From NCBI GenBank assembly GCA_018266055.1, contig JAFDYT010000007.1:738-64737 (forward strand): a stretch of 64,000 nucleotides of DNA, in the 5' to 3' direction. The notes under the pieces are model-generated. The model ran no database searches. It saw nothing but the letters and a program-made list of their open reading frames with translations, and was not told where the DNA came from. The position numbers and the translations under genes are program-made. Position 1 is the first letter of the stretch; each line of letters begins with the position of its first letter. Of this stretch, positions 23,637-33,065 are shown piece by piece. The DNA comes from Bacteroidota bacterium. Lineage in GTDB: Bacteria; Bacteroidota; Bacteroidia; Cytophagales; Cyclobacteriaceae.

Positions 23637-25664
23637 TTATTTTTTTTCTTCGACCAGTTTTTGAAGTGCCAGGTATTCGTCGCGCAGACGTGCCGCTTCC
23701 ATAAACTCAAGCTCCTTCGCCGCTTTCTCCATTGCCTTGCGCGTACGTTCCATCATTTTAACCAATTCCTCTTTCGATAAATAGGCCGCCACCGGATCAG
23801 CAGCCAGCGACTTTTCTTCCTCTTCAATGTAATACCGCTTCACTGATTTCTTAGAATCTGCCACTTTGGTCTGACCCAGGATTGATTCTTTCGATTTAAG
23901 CACCGTCTTCGGCGTGATGCCGTTGGCAAGGTTATAGTCAATTTGTGTTTTTCTGCGGCGGTTGGTTTCGTCAATGGCCTGCTGCATCGACTCTGTGATT
24001 TTGTCGGCGTACATGATCACTCGACCATTTTCATTTCGCGCTGCCCGCCCGATCGTTTGCACGAGAGAGCGTTGGTTACGCAGGAAACCCTCTTTGTCTG
24101 CATCCATGATGGCCACCAGGGAAACCTCAGGCAAATCAAGACCTTCGCGCAGAAGGTTAACGCCAACCAGTACATCAAACACACCGAGGCGCAGTTCGCG
24201 CAAGATCTCTACGCGGTCGAGTGTGTGTACTTCGCTGTGAATGTAACGGCATTTGATGGCCGCTCTTTCCAGGAATTTGGTGAGTTCCTCCGCCATACGT
24301 TTGGTCAGTGTAGTGACCAGCACGCGTTCATTTTTCTTGACGCGCTCGTCAATCTCTTCCAGCAAATCGTCAATCTGATTTTTGCTGGGGCGAACGTCAA
24401 TTTCAGGATCCAGCAACCCGGTGGGCCGGATGAGTTGCTCTACTACGATGCCTTCAGATTTTCTCAATTCATATTCTGAAGGTGTGGCGCTCACGTAGAT
24501 AATTTGATTTTGAAGCGATTCAAACTCATTGAATGTAAGCGGGCGATTATCCAATGCCGAAGGCAACCGAAAACCATAATCTACAAGATTTACTTTTCGT
24601 GAGCGATCGCCGCCCCACATCGCGCGTATCTGCGGAATGGTAACGTGACTTTCGTCGATAACCATCAGGAAATCATCAGGGAAATAATCAATCAAACAGA
24701 ATGGTCGTGCACCCGCCTTTCGCCGGTCGAAGTACCTCGAGTAATTTTCAATTCCGCTGCAGTAGCCCAGCTCACGCATCATTTCAAGATCAAACACAGT
24801 GCGCTCTTTCAAGCGTTTGGCTTCCAGATGTTTTTTCTCTTGCTCAAACATTTGCACTTGCAGCATCATGTCGTCTTGAATTTCATGAATGGCCTGATGA
24901 AGCGCTTCCTTGCCGGTGACGAATAGATTGGCCGGAAAAATGGTAATTCTTTTTTCGTCTGAGATTTTTTTGCCGCTTACTGGTTCGATAAATTGAATGG
25001 CTTCAATTTCATCACCAAAAAAATAGATGCGGATCGCATAGTCGGCATACGCCAGAAAAATATCCACCGTATCGCCTTTCACACGGAAAGTCCCTCTTTT
25101 GAATTCAGCTTCAGTGCGGTTATATAAAATATCGACGAGACTAAAGAGCAGCTTGTTGCGTGGAATCATTTCGCCCACACCGAGTTCAATCCGGTTCTTG
25201 CCAAATTCCTCGGGGTTACCGATACCATAAATGCAACTCACCGAGGCCACTACAATTACATCGCGTCGGCCGGTTAGCAACGACGAAGTAGCGCTGAGCC
25301 GGAGCTTTTCGATTTCTTCATTGATCGAAAGATCTTTTTCAATGTATAAATTGGAAGAAGGGATGAAGGCTTCCGGTTGATAATAATCGTAATACGAAAT
25401 GAAATACTCGACTGCATTTTCCGGAAAGAATTGTTTGAACTCGCCGAAGAGCTGCGCCGCCAGTGTTTTATTATGACTTAAGATGAGTGTGGGCCGATTG
25501 GTCTTGGCGATGACGTTGGCGATGGTAAACGTCTTGCCTGATCCGGTAACGCCCAGCAACGTTTGATCGGCTTCGCCGGCTTCGACCCCTTTAACCAATT
25601 GCTGAATCGCCTTGGGCTGATCGCCGGTAGGTACGTAATCGCTGGTGAGTTTGAAGTCCATCAC
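23637..25664 (-). CDS. uvrB: Excinuclease ABC subunit B
   Basis: A 675-aa protein of normal UvrB length. Walker A is GVTGSGKT (residues 38-45). The beta-hairpin region carries YYDYYQPEAF, used for strand separation and damage verification. Helicase motifs include MVIDESHVT, then SATPSEYE, and VGVNLLREGLDLPEVSLVAI with the final QTIGRAARN. The C-terminal UVR motif (KAMEKAAKELEFMEAARLRDEYLAL) binds UvrC. Acts in nucleotide excision repair with UvrA and UvrC, cytoplasmic. ATG 25664 is followed by a second ATG. Confidence 0.98.
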   Translation of the reverse strand: MMDFKLTSDYVPTGDQPKAIQQLVKGVEAGEADQTLLGVTGSGKTFTIANVIAKTNRPTLILSHNKTLAAQLFGEFKQFFPENAVEYFISYYDYYQPEAFIPSSNLYIEKDLSINEEIEKLRLSATSSLLTGRRDVIVVASVSCIYGIGNPEEFGKNRIELGVGEMIPRNKLLFSLVDILYNRTEAEFKRGTFRVKGDTVDIFLAYADYAIRIYFFGDEIEAIQFIEPVSGKKISDEKRITIFPANLFVTGKEALHQAIHEIQDDMMLQVQMFEQEKKHLEAKRLKERTVFDLEMMRELGYCSGIENYSRYFDRRKAGARPFCLIDYFPDDFLMVIDESHVTIPQIRAMWGGDRSRKVNLVDYGFRLPSALDNRPLTFNEFESLQNQIIYVSATPSEYELRKSEGIVVEQLIRPTGLLDPEIDVRPSKNQIDDLLEEIDERVKKNERVLVTTLTKRMAEELTKFLERAAIKCRYIHSEVHTLDRVEILRELRLGVFDVLVGVNLLREGLDLPEVSLVAIMDADKEGFLRNQRSLVQTIGRAARNENGRVIMYADKITESMQQAIDETNRRRKTQIDYNLANGITPKTVLKSKESILGQTKVADSKKSVKRYYIEEEEKSLAADPVAAYLSKEELVKMMERTRKAMEKAAKELEFMEAARLRDEYLALQKLVEEKK

Positions 25665-25744
25665 CGAAAGTTACTCGTTATTCGCGAAAAGTTATAACCC
25701 CTTTTAGGGTTAAAACGCGAGCTTATCCTGTGATGAAAACGTGA

Positions 25745-26494
25745 TTAGTTATTCCAGATGGCCCACGCTTTTTCAGCCTGGATGTGCAGCATCTCAAGAC
25801 CATTTTTCACGGTCGCTCCATGCATCTCCGCCTTTTGAATAAACAGCGTACGGGCAGGATTGTAAATCAGGTCGTACACAAAGTGCTGTGATGTAATCAA
25901 TTCGTAATTGATAGGAGGGAACTGACTTGTATTCGGCGACATGCCCAGCGGCGTAGTGTTGATGATAAGCTGCGATTCAGAGATAGGCGCTCCGTTTTTC
26001 TCCAGACTTTCGTAGGTATAATCTGCCTTGCTAGCCTCACGTGAAACGATTTTGAATGGCACTGCCAATTTTTTCAACGCTTGTTGCACCGCCTTGGACG
26101 AACCACCTGTACCAAGAATCAAAGCCTTCGCTCCTTTAATAGAAGGAAACCATTTTTCAATCGTTTCATAGAAAGCGTCGCTGTCGGTATTGTATCCCAA
26201 CAACTTTCCATTTTGAATTTTGATCACATTGACCGCGCCAATGTTTTTTGCGGTCGGGTCAATCTCACTTAAAAATTTTAGAACTTGCTCTTTGTAAGGT
26301 ATAGTCACATTGAGGCCGTGGAGTTCCGGATTTTCATCCAATAATTTCTTCAGGCCATCCACAGTATCAAGGGGATAAAGATCATAGTGATAATCACGAA
26401 GGCCCTCCCGGAAAAACTTTTCATCAAAATACGACTTCGAAAAGGAATGACTGACTGATGATCCGATTAAGCCAAATTTTTTTTCCATGATCAA
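25745..26494 (-). CDS. aroE: Shikimate dehydrogenase
   Basis: A 249-aa enzyme that reduces 3-dehydroshikimate to shikimate with NADPH. The N-terminal GLIGSSVSHSFSKSYFD gives the shikimate-binding Ser pair; NVTIPYKEQV contains the catalytic Lys; ALILGTGGSSKAV is the Rossmann loop; INTTPLGMSPN and DLIYNPARTLF are family signatures. It lies upstream of uvrB on the same strand with 80 bp between. A short AACCC/GGGGTT inverted repeat (around 25695-25710) sits in that gap. Confidence 0.96.
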   Translation of the reverse strand: MIMEKKFGLIGSSVSHSFSKSYFDEKFFREGLRDYHYDLYPLDTVDGLKKLLDENPELHGLNVTIPYKEQVLKFLSEIDPTAKNIGAVNVIKIQNGKLLGYNTDSDAFYETIEKWFPSIKGAKALILGTGGSSKAVQQALKKLAVPFKIVSREASKADYTYESLEKNGAPISESQLIINTTPLGMSPNTSQFPPINYELITSQHFVYDLIYNPARTLFIQKAEMHGATVKNGLEMLHIQAEKAWAIWNN

Positions 26495-26690
26495 TTTTTA
26501 AGGTGAGAACTTAACTGCCGCATCGATTTTACGAGCATTGATTGATACTTGTTTTAATGTATAAAATCGAACGAGGCTACAAATCTAAGGCGTCTTCGGG
26601 TAAATGATAACGCAACGTAATATTAATATTAAAAAATAAGTCAAATTACTAATTCACAGTAAGTTAGCTTTCAAAAACGAGCCGTATTGG

Positions 26691-27494
26691 CTAGTCAGCA
26701 TGAAAGGGTGGGGCATTATTGTCTTTCTTGCGTTCCAGTCCAAGAAAATGCAGGAACGTGTCGCCACGAAGGCCAAGGCGTATCGTTTCGAGAGGAATGA
26801 CTTCGTTGGGGGCGATGTTGCCCAGATTGACATTCGCGCCAAGCAATTTGATAAACCAGACTTGTTGCGCTTTTTGAGGAGCTTCCCAGATGATTTTTTC
26901 GAAAGGGATTTTGGTGAGGATTTCCTGAACCAATCCGGAGCGCACTTCACCCGACGAGCGGAACAGTCCTACGTTTCCACCTTCACGCGCTTCGCCAATC
27001 ACTTTCCATGCGCCGGCATCCAATTCTTTTTGCATCAGGTCGATCCACATGTACGGCGGAATAATTTTGTCGGCATCTTTTGAACCTACTTCGCTAAGTA
27101 CGGTCACTTGCTGCGAAAGCTTGGAGATGTAATCCAACTTTTTATCATGGTCAAGATCGATCGATCCGTCGGATACTTCTGCAAAAGAAAGATTGAACTT
27201 ATCCAGCACCTTGCGGTAATCGTCAAACTGATCGCGAATGACAAATGCTTCGAACAATGTTCCACCGAAGTAACATGGTACGCCGGCGTCTTTATACACC
27301 TTGATTTTATCTTTCACATTGGGTGTAACATAGGATGTAGCCCAGCCCATTTTAACGATGTCAACGTGGCCTGCGGCAATGCTCATGAAGTCTTCCGCCT
27401 CGCGCACGCTCAACCCTTTGTCCATGGCCATAGTAAAACCTGTTTGCCTGGGTTTGCTGGTGCGCTCAGGTAAATTTTTTAAGTTGTAGTTCAT
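26691..27494 (-). CDS. comA: Phosphosulfolactate synthase
   Basis: A 267-aa TIM-barrel protein of the ComA family, which adds sulfite to phosphoenolpyruvate to give phosphosulfolactate. Family segments are AAGHVDIVKMGWATSYV (about residues 41-57), CYFGGTLFEAFVIRDQ, VSDGSIDLD, VLSEVGSKD, KVIGEAREGGNVGLF and WEAPQKAQQVWFI. In methanogens it starts coenzyme M synthesis; in Bacteroidota a link to sulfonate or sulfonolipid metabolism is conceivable but not shown here. Its ATG follows immediately after the stop of the TPR gene, so the two are translationally coupled. Confidence 0.92.
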   Translation of the reverse strand: MNYNLKNLPERTSKPRQTGFTMAMDKGLSVREAEDFMSIAAGHVDIVKMGWATSYVTPNVKDKIKVYKDAGVPCYFGGTLFEAFVIRDQFDDYRKVLDKFNLSFAEVSDGSIDLDHDKKLDYISKLSQQVTVLSEVGSKDADKIIPPYMWIDLMQKELDAGAWKVIGEAREGGNVGLFRSSGEVRSGLVQEILTKIPFEKIIWEAPQKAQQVWFIKLLGANVNLGNIAPNEVIPLETIRLGLRGDTFLHFLGLERKKDNNAPPFHAD

Positions 27495-28904
27495 TTACGG
27501 TTTTTCTTTTCTGTACTGATCAATAATTTTAAAAAGAGCCTTTTGTGTTTCAGGCTTAGGGAAGAAATCGAATAACACGGTGTGACCATCAAAGTCGAGG
27601 ATCAGCGCGTTTTCAAGATAGGTGAATGCTTCTTTGAATTTACCGGCTTCAATCAGGTAAGCGGCCAGGCGATAAAGAAAATCCGGTTCATTAGGTATCT
27701 CATCAATCGCCTGAAGCATGATATCAATGGCTTTATCGTGCTCGCCCTGTTCAAAATAAATAAATGACCAGTTGAGCCAGATTTCTTTATCGTCGGGATC
27801 AAGGTGGCTCGCTTCTTCGTAAGCGCTGATGCTTGAGATGATGTTCCCGATTTTGTATTCCGCATGAGCGGCTGCTTTCCAATATTCGGCGTTGTCGTTG
27901 TTGAGCTTGATGGCTTTGTTAAAGAAGTGAAGTGCCTGATACCACTTCTCTTGTTTTTCAAGACAATTGCCCGCGCCGAAGATCGCTTCGTCGTAAAGCG
28001 GATCAAGCTTGGTGGATTTCTGAAAATACTTCAGCCCAAGTTCATACTGTCCGAGATTCTCGTACGCTGCGCCAATGCAGCAATACACCTCCGGACTTGG
28101 GCCTTCAAGTTCCATGGTTTTCTTAAACTCTTCCAGGGCTTCACTGTAGCGCTCCAGATTCATCAGCGAGTTGCCGCGGTTGAAGCGCGCAGAGGCAAAG
28201 TTCTCGTCGATGGCGAGCGCAAATTCATACGCTTCAATCGCTTCTTCAAATCGCTCGAGCTTATTGCAAACGATACCCAGATTATACCACGCTGCAGTTG
28301 AATACGGATCTTCGTCGATGAATTTCTTGTAATACTCAAGGCTGTTCTCCAACTGACCGATGATGTCAAGACAAAAGGCTAACTCATATAAAGAGCCTTC
28401 GTGGGCGAGATTTTCTTCAATTGATTTTTTGTACGATGCAATCGCGTTGTCGTAATCTTCCATGCTTTGATACGCCAACCCGATGTTGTAATAGAGTTCA
28501 TCTTTATTTTCTTCCGCAAAGCCAAGCGCTTCTTCGTACACGGAGATCGCCTCATCGTGCTTGCCGCGAAGCGATTGCACTGAACCGATGGTCAGATAAA
28601 TTTCAATGTCGTTCGGATGAAGATTTTTGGCCATCTCGAGCAATACAAGTGCCTCTTCGTATTGCTTGAGGTGAGATAGCACCTGAGCTTTTACCGACAG
28701 TAAATCCGTAGAAAAAGGAAATTGATCTATGGCCGAATTCACAGCGACGAGCGCCTTCTTAAATTTAGAAGCAGCCATGTAGTGATCAATGATGATCTCA
28801 TAGCTATCGATGTCGTAAAACTCGGTGGTGTTTTTTCGGAGGCTTTCCTCGTACCGCTTGATCAGTTCCTCCTCTTCTTCTCGCTTTCTGAATTCGTGGG
28901 CCAT
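27495..28904 (-). CDS. Tetratricopeptide repeat protein
   Basis: A 469-aa soluble protein made of about eleven TPR units, beginning near residue 50. Clear units are ALVLLEMAKNLHPND, AISVYEEALGFAEENKDELYYN, AIASYKKSIEENLAHEGSLYEL, AIEAYEFALAIDENFASARFN and ALHFFNKAIKLNNDNAEYW. TPRs form a superhelix for protein-protein contacts, and no enzymatic domain is attached. This conserved cytoplasmic TPR protein sits next to comA with no intergenic base, an arrangement that suggests a shared transcript but not a shared function. Confidence 0.85.
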   Translation of the reverse strand: MAHEFRKREEEEELIKRYEESLRKNTTEFYDIDSYEIIIDHYMAASKFKKALVAVNSAIDQFPFSTDLLSVKAQVLSHLKQYEEALVLLEMAKNLHPNDIEIYLTIGSVQSLRGKHDEAISVYEEALGFAEENKDELYYNIGLAYQSMEDYDNAIASYKKSIEENLAHEGSLYELAFCLDIIGQLENSLEYYKKFIDEDPYSTAAWYNLGIVCNKLERFEEAIEAYEFALAIDENFASARFNRGNSLMNLERYSEALEEFKKTMELEGPSPEVYCCIGAAYENLGQYELGLKYFQKSTKLDPLYDEAIFGAGNCLEKQEKWYQALHFFNKAIKLNNDNAEYWKAAAHAEYKIGNIISSISAYEEASHLDPDDKEIWLNWSFIYFEQGEHDKAIDIMLQAIDEIPNEPDFLYRLAAYLIEAGKFKEAFTYLENALILDFDGHTVLFDFFPKPETQKALFKIIDQYRKEKP

Positions 28905-29011
28905 CGGATAAAGGTTTGCCTAAATTAGACAAAATATTACTCTACAAAAAATAACCTATTGATTATGGTACAAAATTCGATGAATTAAAAATTACCGACA
29001 AGTTGCTAATC

Positions 29012-29998
29012 TTATTTGTTTGTAGTAAAAGCGTTCTTATAGTATTCACAGCACCAGTTCAGCGTCTCGTCAAGGCTGCGGTATTTCATGTCAAGCAGCC
29101 GAATTGACTTGAAATTCTGGTATAGAAATTTCTCTGCCGACATTTTTACCGACTGCCTGCTGATCAGCGCTTCCTGGCCCGTGATCCTACACCGAAGCTC
29201 TTCCAAACGCGCAGCGACGCCAATTAATTTTGGATTGATTTTTATGGAAGGTGCTTTCTTATTCAGGCGAACAGCAATTCGCGAAAGCAACTCTTTCATG
29301 TCAATACTTCCTGCATTTGCAATAAACTTTTCCCCTGCTGTGGGGTTTTGATAGATTTTGAAAATCAAGTCGGCTACATCACGCACGTCGACATAGTTGA
29401 TCGCTGAATCTGTATAAAATTTCTTGCCGCTGGCAACGTACTTAAAAAGTTGAGCGCTGCTTTTGTTTGCATTGGCTGGCGCCAGAATAACAGAAGGATT
29501 AACGATAGAGATACTCAACCCTTCTTCTCTGCCGCGATATACTTCCAGTTCTGCTAGGTATTTTGATTTGGCATAATCTGAATTAAGATCGCTCTCCACC
29601 CATTTGTTCTCTTCGTTGATTTCAGTCTGCAATTTGTTTCTGCCAAGAGCGGCTACGGAGCTCACAAAGAGCAGGCGTTTCACGCCGAGGTCCAGGCATG
29701 CATTCACTACATTTTGAGTGCCGATCACGTTGGTCTCAAATATTTTTTCTTTCAGTCGCGGGTCGAACGACACGATGGCTGCAGTATGAATTACAGTATC
29801 AGCTCCCTTCAAAGCGTCAGCGAGGGTGAGGCTATTAGTAACATCAACGTCACGCCACTCCAGAGTAGTTTGCAGATCGCTGAGAAATCCTGTGTTGCTG
29901 TGTTGCCTTTTTAAAGCCACCACAGGATGATTTTCAGAAAGAAATTTCCTGACGATAAAATTGCCCAGAAGGCCATTGGCTCCGGTGATGGCGATCAT
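29012..29998 (-). CDS. NAD-dependent epimerase/dehydratase
   Basis: A 328-aa extended SDR. The cofactor motif GANGLLG is at residues 5-11, the active-site YxxxK is in YAKSKYLAE (about residue 151), and VSSVAALG gives the catalytic Ser region. It ends with a helical substrate domain. The family includes UDP-sugar epimerases and dihydroflavonol-reductase-like enzymes. It is the last gene of the polysaccharide operon (2 bp after the phosphatase gene), so a nucleotide-sugar or lipid-linked substrate is plausible. Confidence 0.82.
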   Translation of the reverse strand: MIAITGANGLLGNFIVRKFLSENHPVVALKRQHSNTGFLSDLQTTLEWRDVDVTNSLTLADALKGADTVIHTAAIVSFDPRLKEKIFETNVIGTQNVVNACLDLGVKRLLFVSSVAALGRNKLQTEINEENKWVESDLNSDYAKSKYLAELEVYRGREEGLSISIVNPSVILAPANANKSSAQLFKYVASGKKFYTDSAINYVDVRDVADLIFKIYQNPTAGEKFIANAGSIDMKELLSRIAVRLNKKAPSIKINPKLIGVAARLEELRCRITGQEALISRQSVKMSAEKFLYQNFKSIRLLDMKYRSLDETLNWCCEYYKNAFTTNK

Positions 29999-30000
29999 GA

Positions 30001-30723
30001 TCAGAGTTTGTTATTCAGCAAAGGTAAATCCAAAGCTTTTTTGAAATATTTATTTTTTTGAACCTCTTTGAGCAGCCCAGCGTGACGCAGGTTGTGGCAA
30101 TCGCTGCCGAGCAAACTGACCCATCCATGTTCTACCATTTGATTGGCAAGGTTGCGAATAGGACGTGAGTAATAATCGATGAAAGAAAGAATGTTCACTT
30201 GCAGCAGGACTCCGCGGTGATGCAGGTCTTCCGCTTTTTCTATCGTCATGAATTGATAACGCTCTGGGTGTGCCAACACTGGCCGATAGCCCTGTGTAAT
30301 TAGCTTGAAGATGAAATCCTTCAACTGGTATGGCTCGGTTAAATAATTCATTTCAAACAGCAGATGATTATTTCCAAAGGTCATCAATGGGGAATTGGTT
30401 TCCACTTGATGAATTAAGTCACTATCTAAGTAATATTCTGCGGCAGCTTCAATGGTAAGGGAAATCTCGTTCGCCGAGAGGTGCTGGTGCAACTCCGATA
30501 ACTTAGCGCGAATGCCTGGCGGTTCGTTGCGATAGGTATCGCTCATGATGTGTGGTGTGGTAATCAACTTGGAATATCCCGCATCGGCAAACTGTCGTAT
30601 CACTGCGAGTGATTCGTCGAAGTTCTTCACACCGTCATCAATGCCAGGCAATAAATGCGAATGGATATCAACATTTAAAGTAGCAGCCGGTGATGTTTTT
30701 TTCTTTTGTAAGAATGAAAACAC
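30001..30723 (-). CDS. CpsB/YwqE-type tyrosine-protein phosphatase (PHP)
   Basis: A 240-aa PHP-fold metal-dependent phosphatase. Metal ligands appear in DIHSHLLPGIDDG (residues 19-31), TTPH (about 55-58), a conserved Glu in LLFEMNY, HPERY (about 157) and GSDCH. CpsB and YwqE dephosphorylate the tyrosine tail of the Wzc-type kinase encoded directly upstream (2 bp between genes), so it should control polymer export and length in the cytoplasm. Confidence 0.9.
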   Translation of the reverse strand: MFSFLQKKKTSPAATLNVDIHSHLLPGIDDGVKNFDESLAVIRQFADAGYSKLITTPHIMSDTYRNEPPGIRAKLSELHQHLSANEISLTIEAAAEYYLDSDLIHQVETNSPLMTFGNNHLLFEMNYLTEPYQLKDFIFKLITQGYRPVLAHPERYQFMTIEKAEDLHHRGVLLQVNILSFIDYYSRPIRNLANQMVEHGWVSLLGSDCHNLRHAGLLKEVQKNKYFKKALDLPLLNNKL

Positions 30724-30725
30724 GA

Positions 30726-33047
30726 TTAGCTAAACAAAAATTTCCAACCTCCCTTTACCGACTTATCCTCGTAATAGCCGTAACCATACGCTTTGCCGGA
30801 ATGTGAAAGGGCGTTGAGCACAATGGCTACATTGTTGAGTTTATTTACAGCGACAATCCGCTCAATATTTTTCAGGAATTCCTTTTTCGAATAATTGGCG
30901 CGAACCACATAAATCGACAAATCAGATTTGCGCATGGCCATGATGCCGTCGGTCACCAGCCCGACCGGTGGTGTGTCTATTACTACAAAATCGTACTCTT
31001 GCTGAATTTCGTGCAGCACATTCGGGAATTCCTCATTCAGTAAAAGCTCTGAGGGATTGGGTGGATGCGGACCTGATGGTATAAAATCCAGATTGGGGAT
31101 CGTTGTTTTTTGCAGACACTCGCGCCAGGAATTCTTTTTGATAAGCACTGTGCTTAATCCTTTTCCATTTTGATCACCGAGACCGGGCGAATCTTTTTTC
31201 GTCTTGCGCATGTCAAGATCTATCAGTGCTACTTTCTTGTTCGACATCGCAAGCACACCACCGAGGTTCATCGCCAAAAAGGACTTCCCTTCACCAGAAA
31301 CGGATGACGATATCGTGATGATTTTCTTATTGCCCCCGGAGGTGAAGAAATCGAGGTTGGTGCGCAACGACCGGATAGACTCGCTGACCATCGACTTAGG
31401 ATTGTCGTTGACGTGAATGGTAGTTGCTTGTGGCAACCGCGACGAAGGGATAACGCCCAGCACCGGAAGTGCCATTACACTTTCAATCTCTTTTACGCTG
31501 GTGACTTTGTCGTTGAGCAAATACACAATTCCAATAAAAAAGAAATTGATCACAATGCCGGCCACGATGCCAATGGCAAGTATCACCGCCTTTTTGGGAG
31601 AGATAGGTGAGTCAGGAAGTGTGGCGGAAGAAAGAATTTTAAAGTCGGGTGTTGTACCGGCCTGGGCAATCTCAAACTGCGCTTTGGATTGCATCATGGA
31701 CAGGTAGAATTCTGTAAAGAGATTATAGAAGCGTTGATTCTTCAGGTACTTGGTGTTCTTGTCCGGCATCGTGGTGAATTCTTTCTCAAGTGTCATTTTC
31801 TGATCCACGAGTTCGGTAAGCGTTCTAAGCCAGTTTTCCTTCAGCTGGTTAAGCTGGCCAAACAACTGATCTTTGAGTGTTGATACTTCCTTTTCTTTTT
31901 GACGAAAGGCCAGTGTGTTTTCGTTGTACGCCAGGGAAAGTTTGTCACGCTCCTGAGCGACCACGGTATAGGCTTCGAGTTTTTTGTTGAGAAAGTCGGG
32001 AAGAAATGAATATTGCGACGAGGTAGATACTTTTTTGTCGGTGACAAGGCTTTCGATAAGCCGTTTAAGCTCGATGATTTTTTTATTCAGTGAATAGCGT
32101 TGCGAGTCAAGTCGGTTGATCTGATTGATCGTTTTGCGCATGTCCTGGCTTAGGTCGCTGCTTTTGTTTTGCAGGGTAAATGCTTCAAAGTAGTTTTCGA
32201 ATGCTTCCATTCGTTTATCTACCTGCTCAAGCTCACGATTTAGCCAATCGATCTTTTGTTTGTTGGCCAGATTCTTTTGCTCGTTGCTATAAAAAATGTA
32301 GAGGGAGTCTACTTTGTTCACAATGTCACGTGCTTTAAGCGCATTGTGATCTTTAAATGAAATCCGGATGGTGTTAGCGTTAAAGTTGAGCGGCTCAACG
32401 ATAATGTTTTTGGAAAGATAGGAGACGAGGTTTTCCCGACTGTTGATAACAAAGTAATAATCGTTGGTTTCGCTTTCGGTGATGTGACCTGAGTTGAAAA
32501 TAATGACTTTCAGGTCGGGGTCATCAAGTGCGATCCCGTATTTACCCGAAATGGTTTTTCCCTGCAGTCCTTGACGCAATTGGAATGTAGTTTCAGTGAG
32601 AGGCAAAAGATAAAGCGGCACATCCTGATTCTTGCGGGCAACGGATATTATTTCAACCTGAAACGGCGACCGTTTATACATTTCATCAAACAGCACGTTT
32701 CCCTCGCTGTAATAACTCACAAATAGATTGAGCGAGTCCAGAATACGACTGAAAAACAGCTTCGATTTGATTTGTTCAATTTCGCCCGACACCACGTCGA
32801 TGTTTGGGTCTTGTGTGAGTTTATCGATGCCAAGTTCTGAGGCATCGCGCTTGATGTCAAGCTTAAGTTCAGATTCTGATTCGTAAAGATCTTTGGTCCA
32901 TCTGGTGGTCAGGTACCCGGCAATGCTACATGAAAGAAAGATCAGGAGAATCCACCATTTATTTTTAATGAACACCGCCCTTAACTTCTCCAGGTCAATG
33001 CCTTCGGAAGTAGCGGGCTTGTCTGAAAATTTAGGTGGTAATGTCAT
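30726..33047 (-). CDS. Wzc-like polysaccharide co-polymerase with tyrosine kinase domain
   Basis: A 773-aa inner-membrane protein. It has an N-terminal membrane segment near residue 35 (WILLIFLSCSIAGYL), a Wzz-type periplasmic domain with long coiled coils (about 60-470), and a second membrane segment (KKAVILAIGIVAGIVINFFFIGIVYLL, about 485-510). The C-terminal BY-kinase has Walker A SSVSGEGKSF, Walker A' ALIDLDMRKT and Walker B FVVIDTPPVG. The tail contains a short tyrosine cluster (YGYGYYED), fewer tyrosines than Wzc of E. coli. It controls chain length and export with the Wza-like protein. Confidence 0.92.
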   Translation of the reverse strand: MTLPPKFSDKPATSEGIDLEKLRAVFIKNKWWILLIFLSCSIAGYLTTRWTKDLYESESELKLDIKRDASELGIDKLTQDPNIDVVSGEIEQIKSKLFFSRILDSLNLFVSYYSEGNVLFDEMYKRSPFQVEIISVARKNQDVPLYLLPLTETTFQLRQGLQGKTISGKYGIALDDPDLKVIIFNSGHITESETNDYYFVINSRENLVSYLSKNIIVEPLNFNANTIRISFKDHNALKARDIVNKVDSLYIFYSNEQKNLANKQKIDWLNRELEQVDKRMEAFENYFEAFTLQNKSSDLSQDMRKTINQINRLDSQRYSLNKKIIELKRLIESLVTDKKVSTSSQYSFLPDFLNKKLEAYTVVAQERDKLSLAYNENTLAFRQKEKEVSTLKDQLFGQLNQLKENWLRTLTELVDQKMTLEKEFTTMPDKNTKYLKNQRFYNLFTEFYLSMMQSKAQFEIAQAGTTPDFKILSSATLPDSPISPKKAVILAIGIVAGIVINFFFIGIVYLLNDKVTSVKEIESVMALPVLGVIPSSRLPQATTIHVNDNPKSMVSESIRSLRTNLDFFTSGGNKKIITISSSVSGEGKSFLAMNLGGVLAMSNKKVALIDLDMRKTKKDSPGLGDQNGKGLSTVLIKKNSWRECLQKTTIPNLDFIPSGPHPPNPSELLLNEEFPNVLHEIQQEYDFVVIDTPPVGLVTDGIMAMRKSDLSIYVVRANYSKKEFLKNIERIVAVNKLNNVAIVLNALSHSGKAYGYGYYEDKSVKGGWKFLFS

Positions 33048-33065
33048 TCTAAATTAAATCGAAAT

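Noticed and set aside
23943-24479. A long plus-strand open frame inside uvrB
   Set aside because: It is the antisense shadow of a highly conserved gene and has no independent signals.
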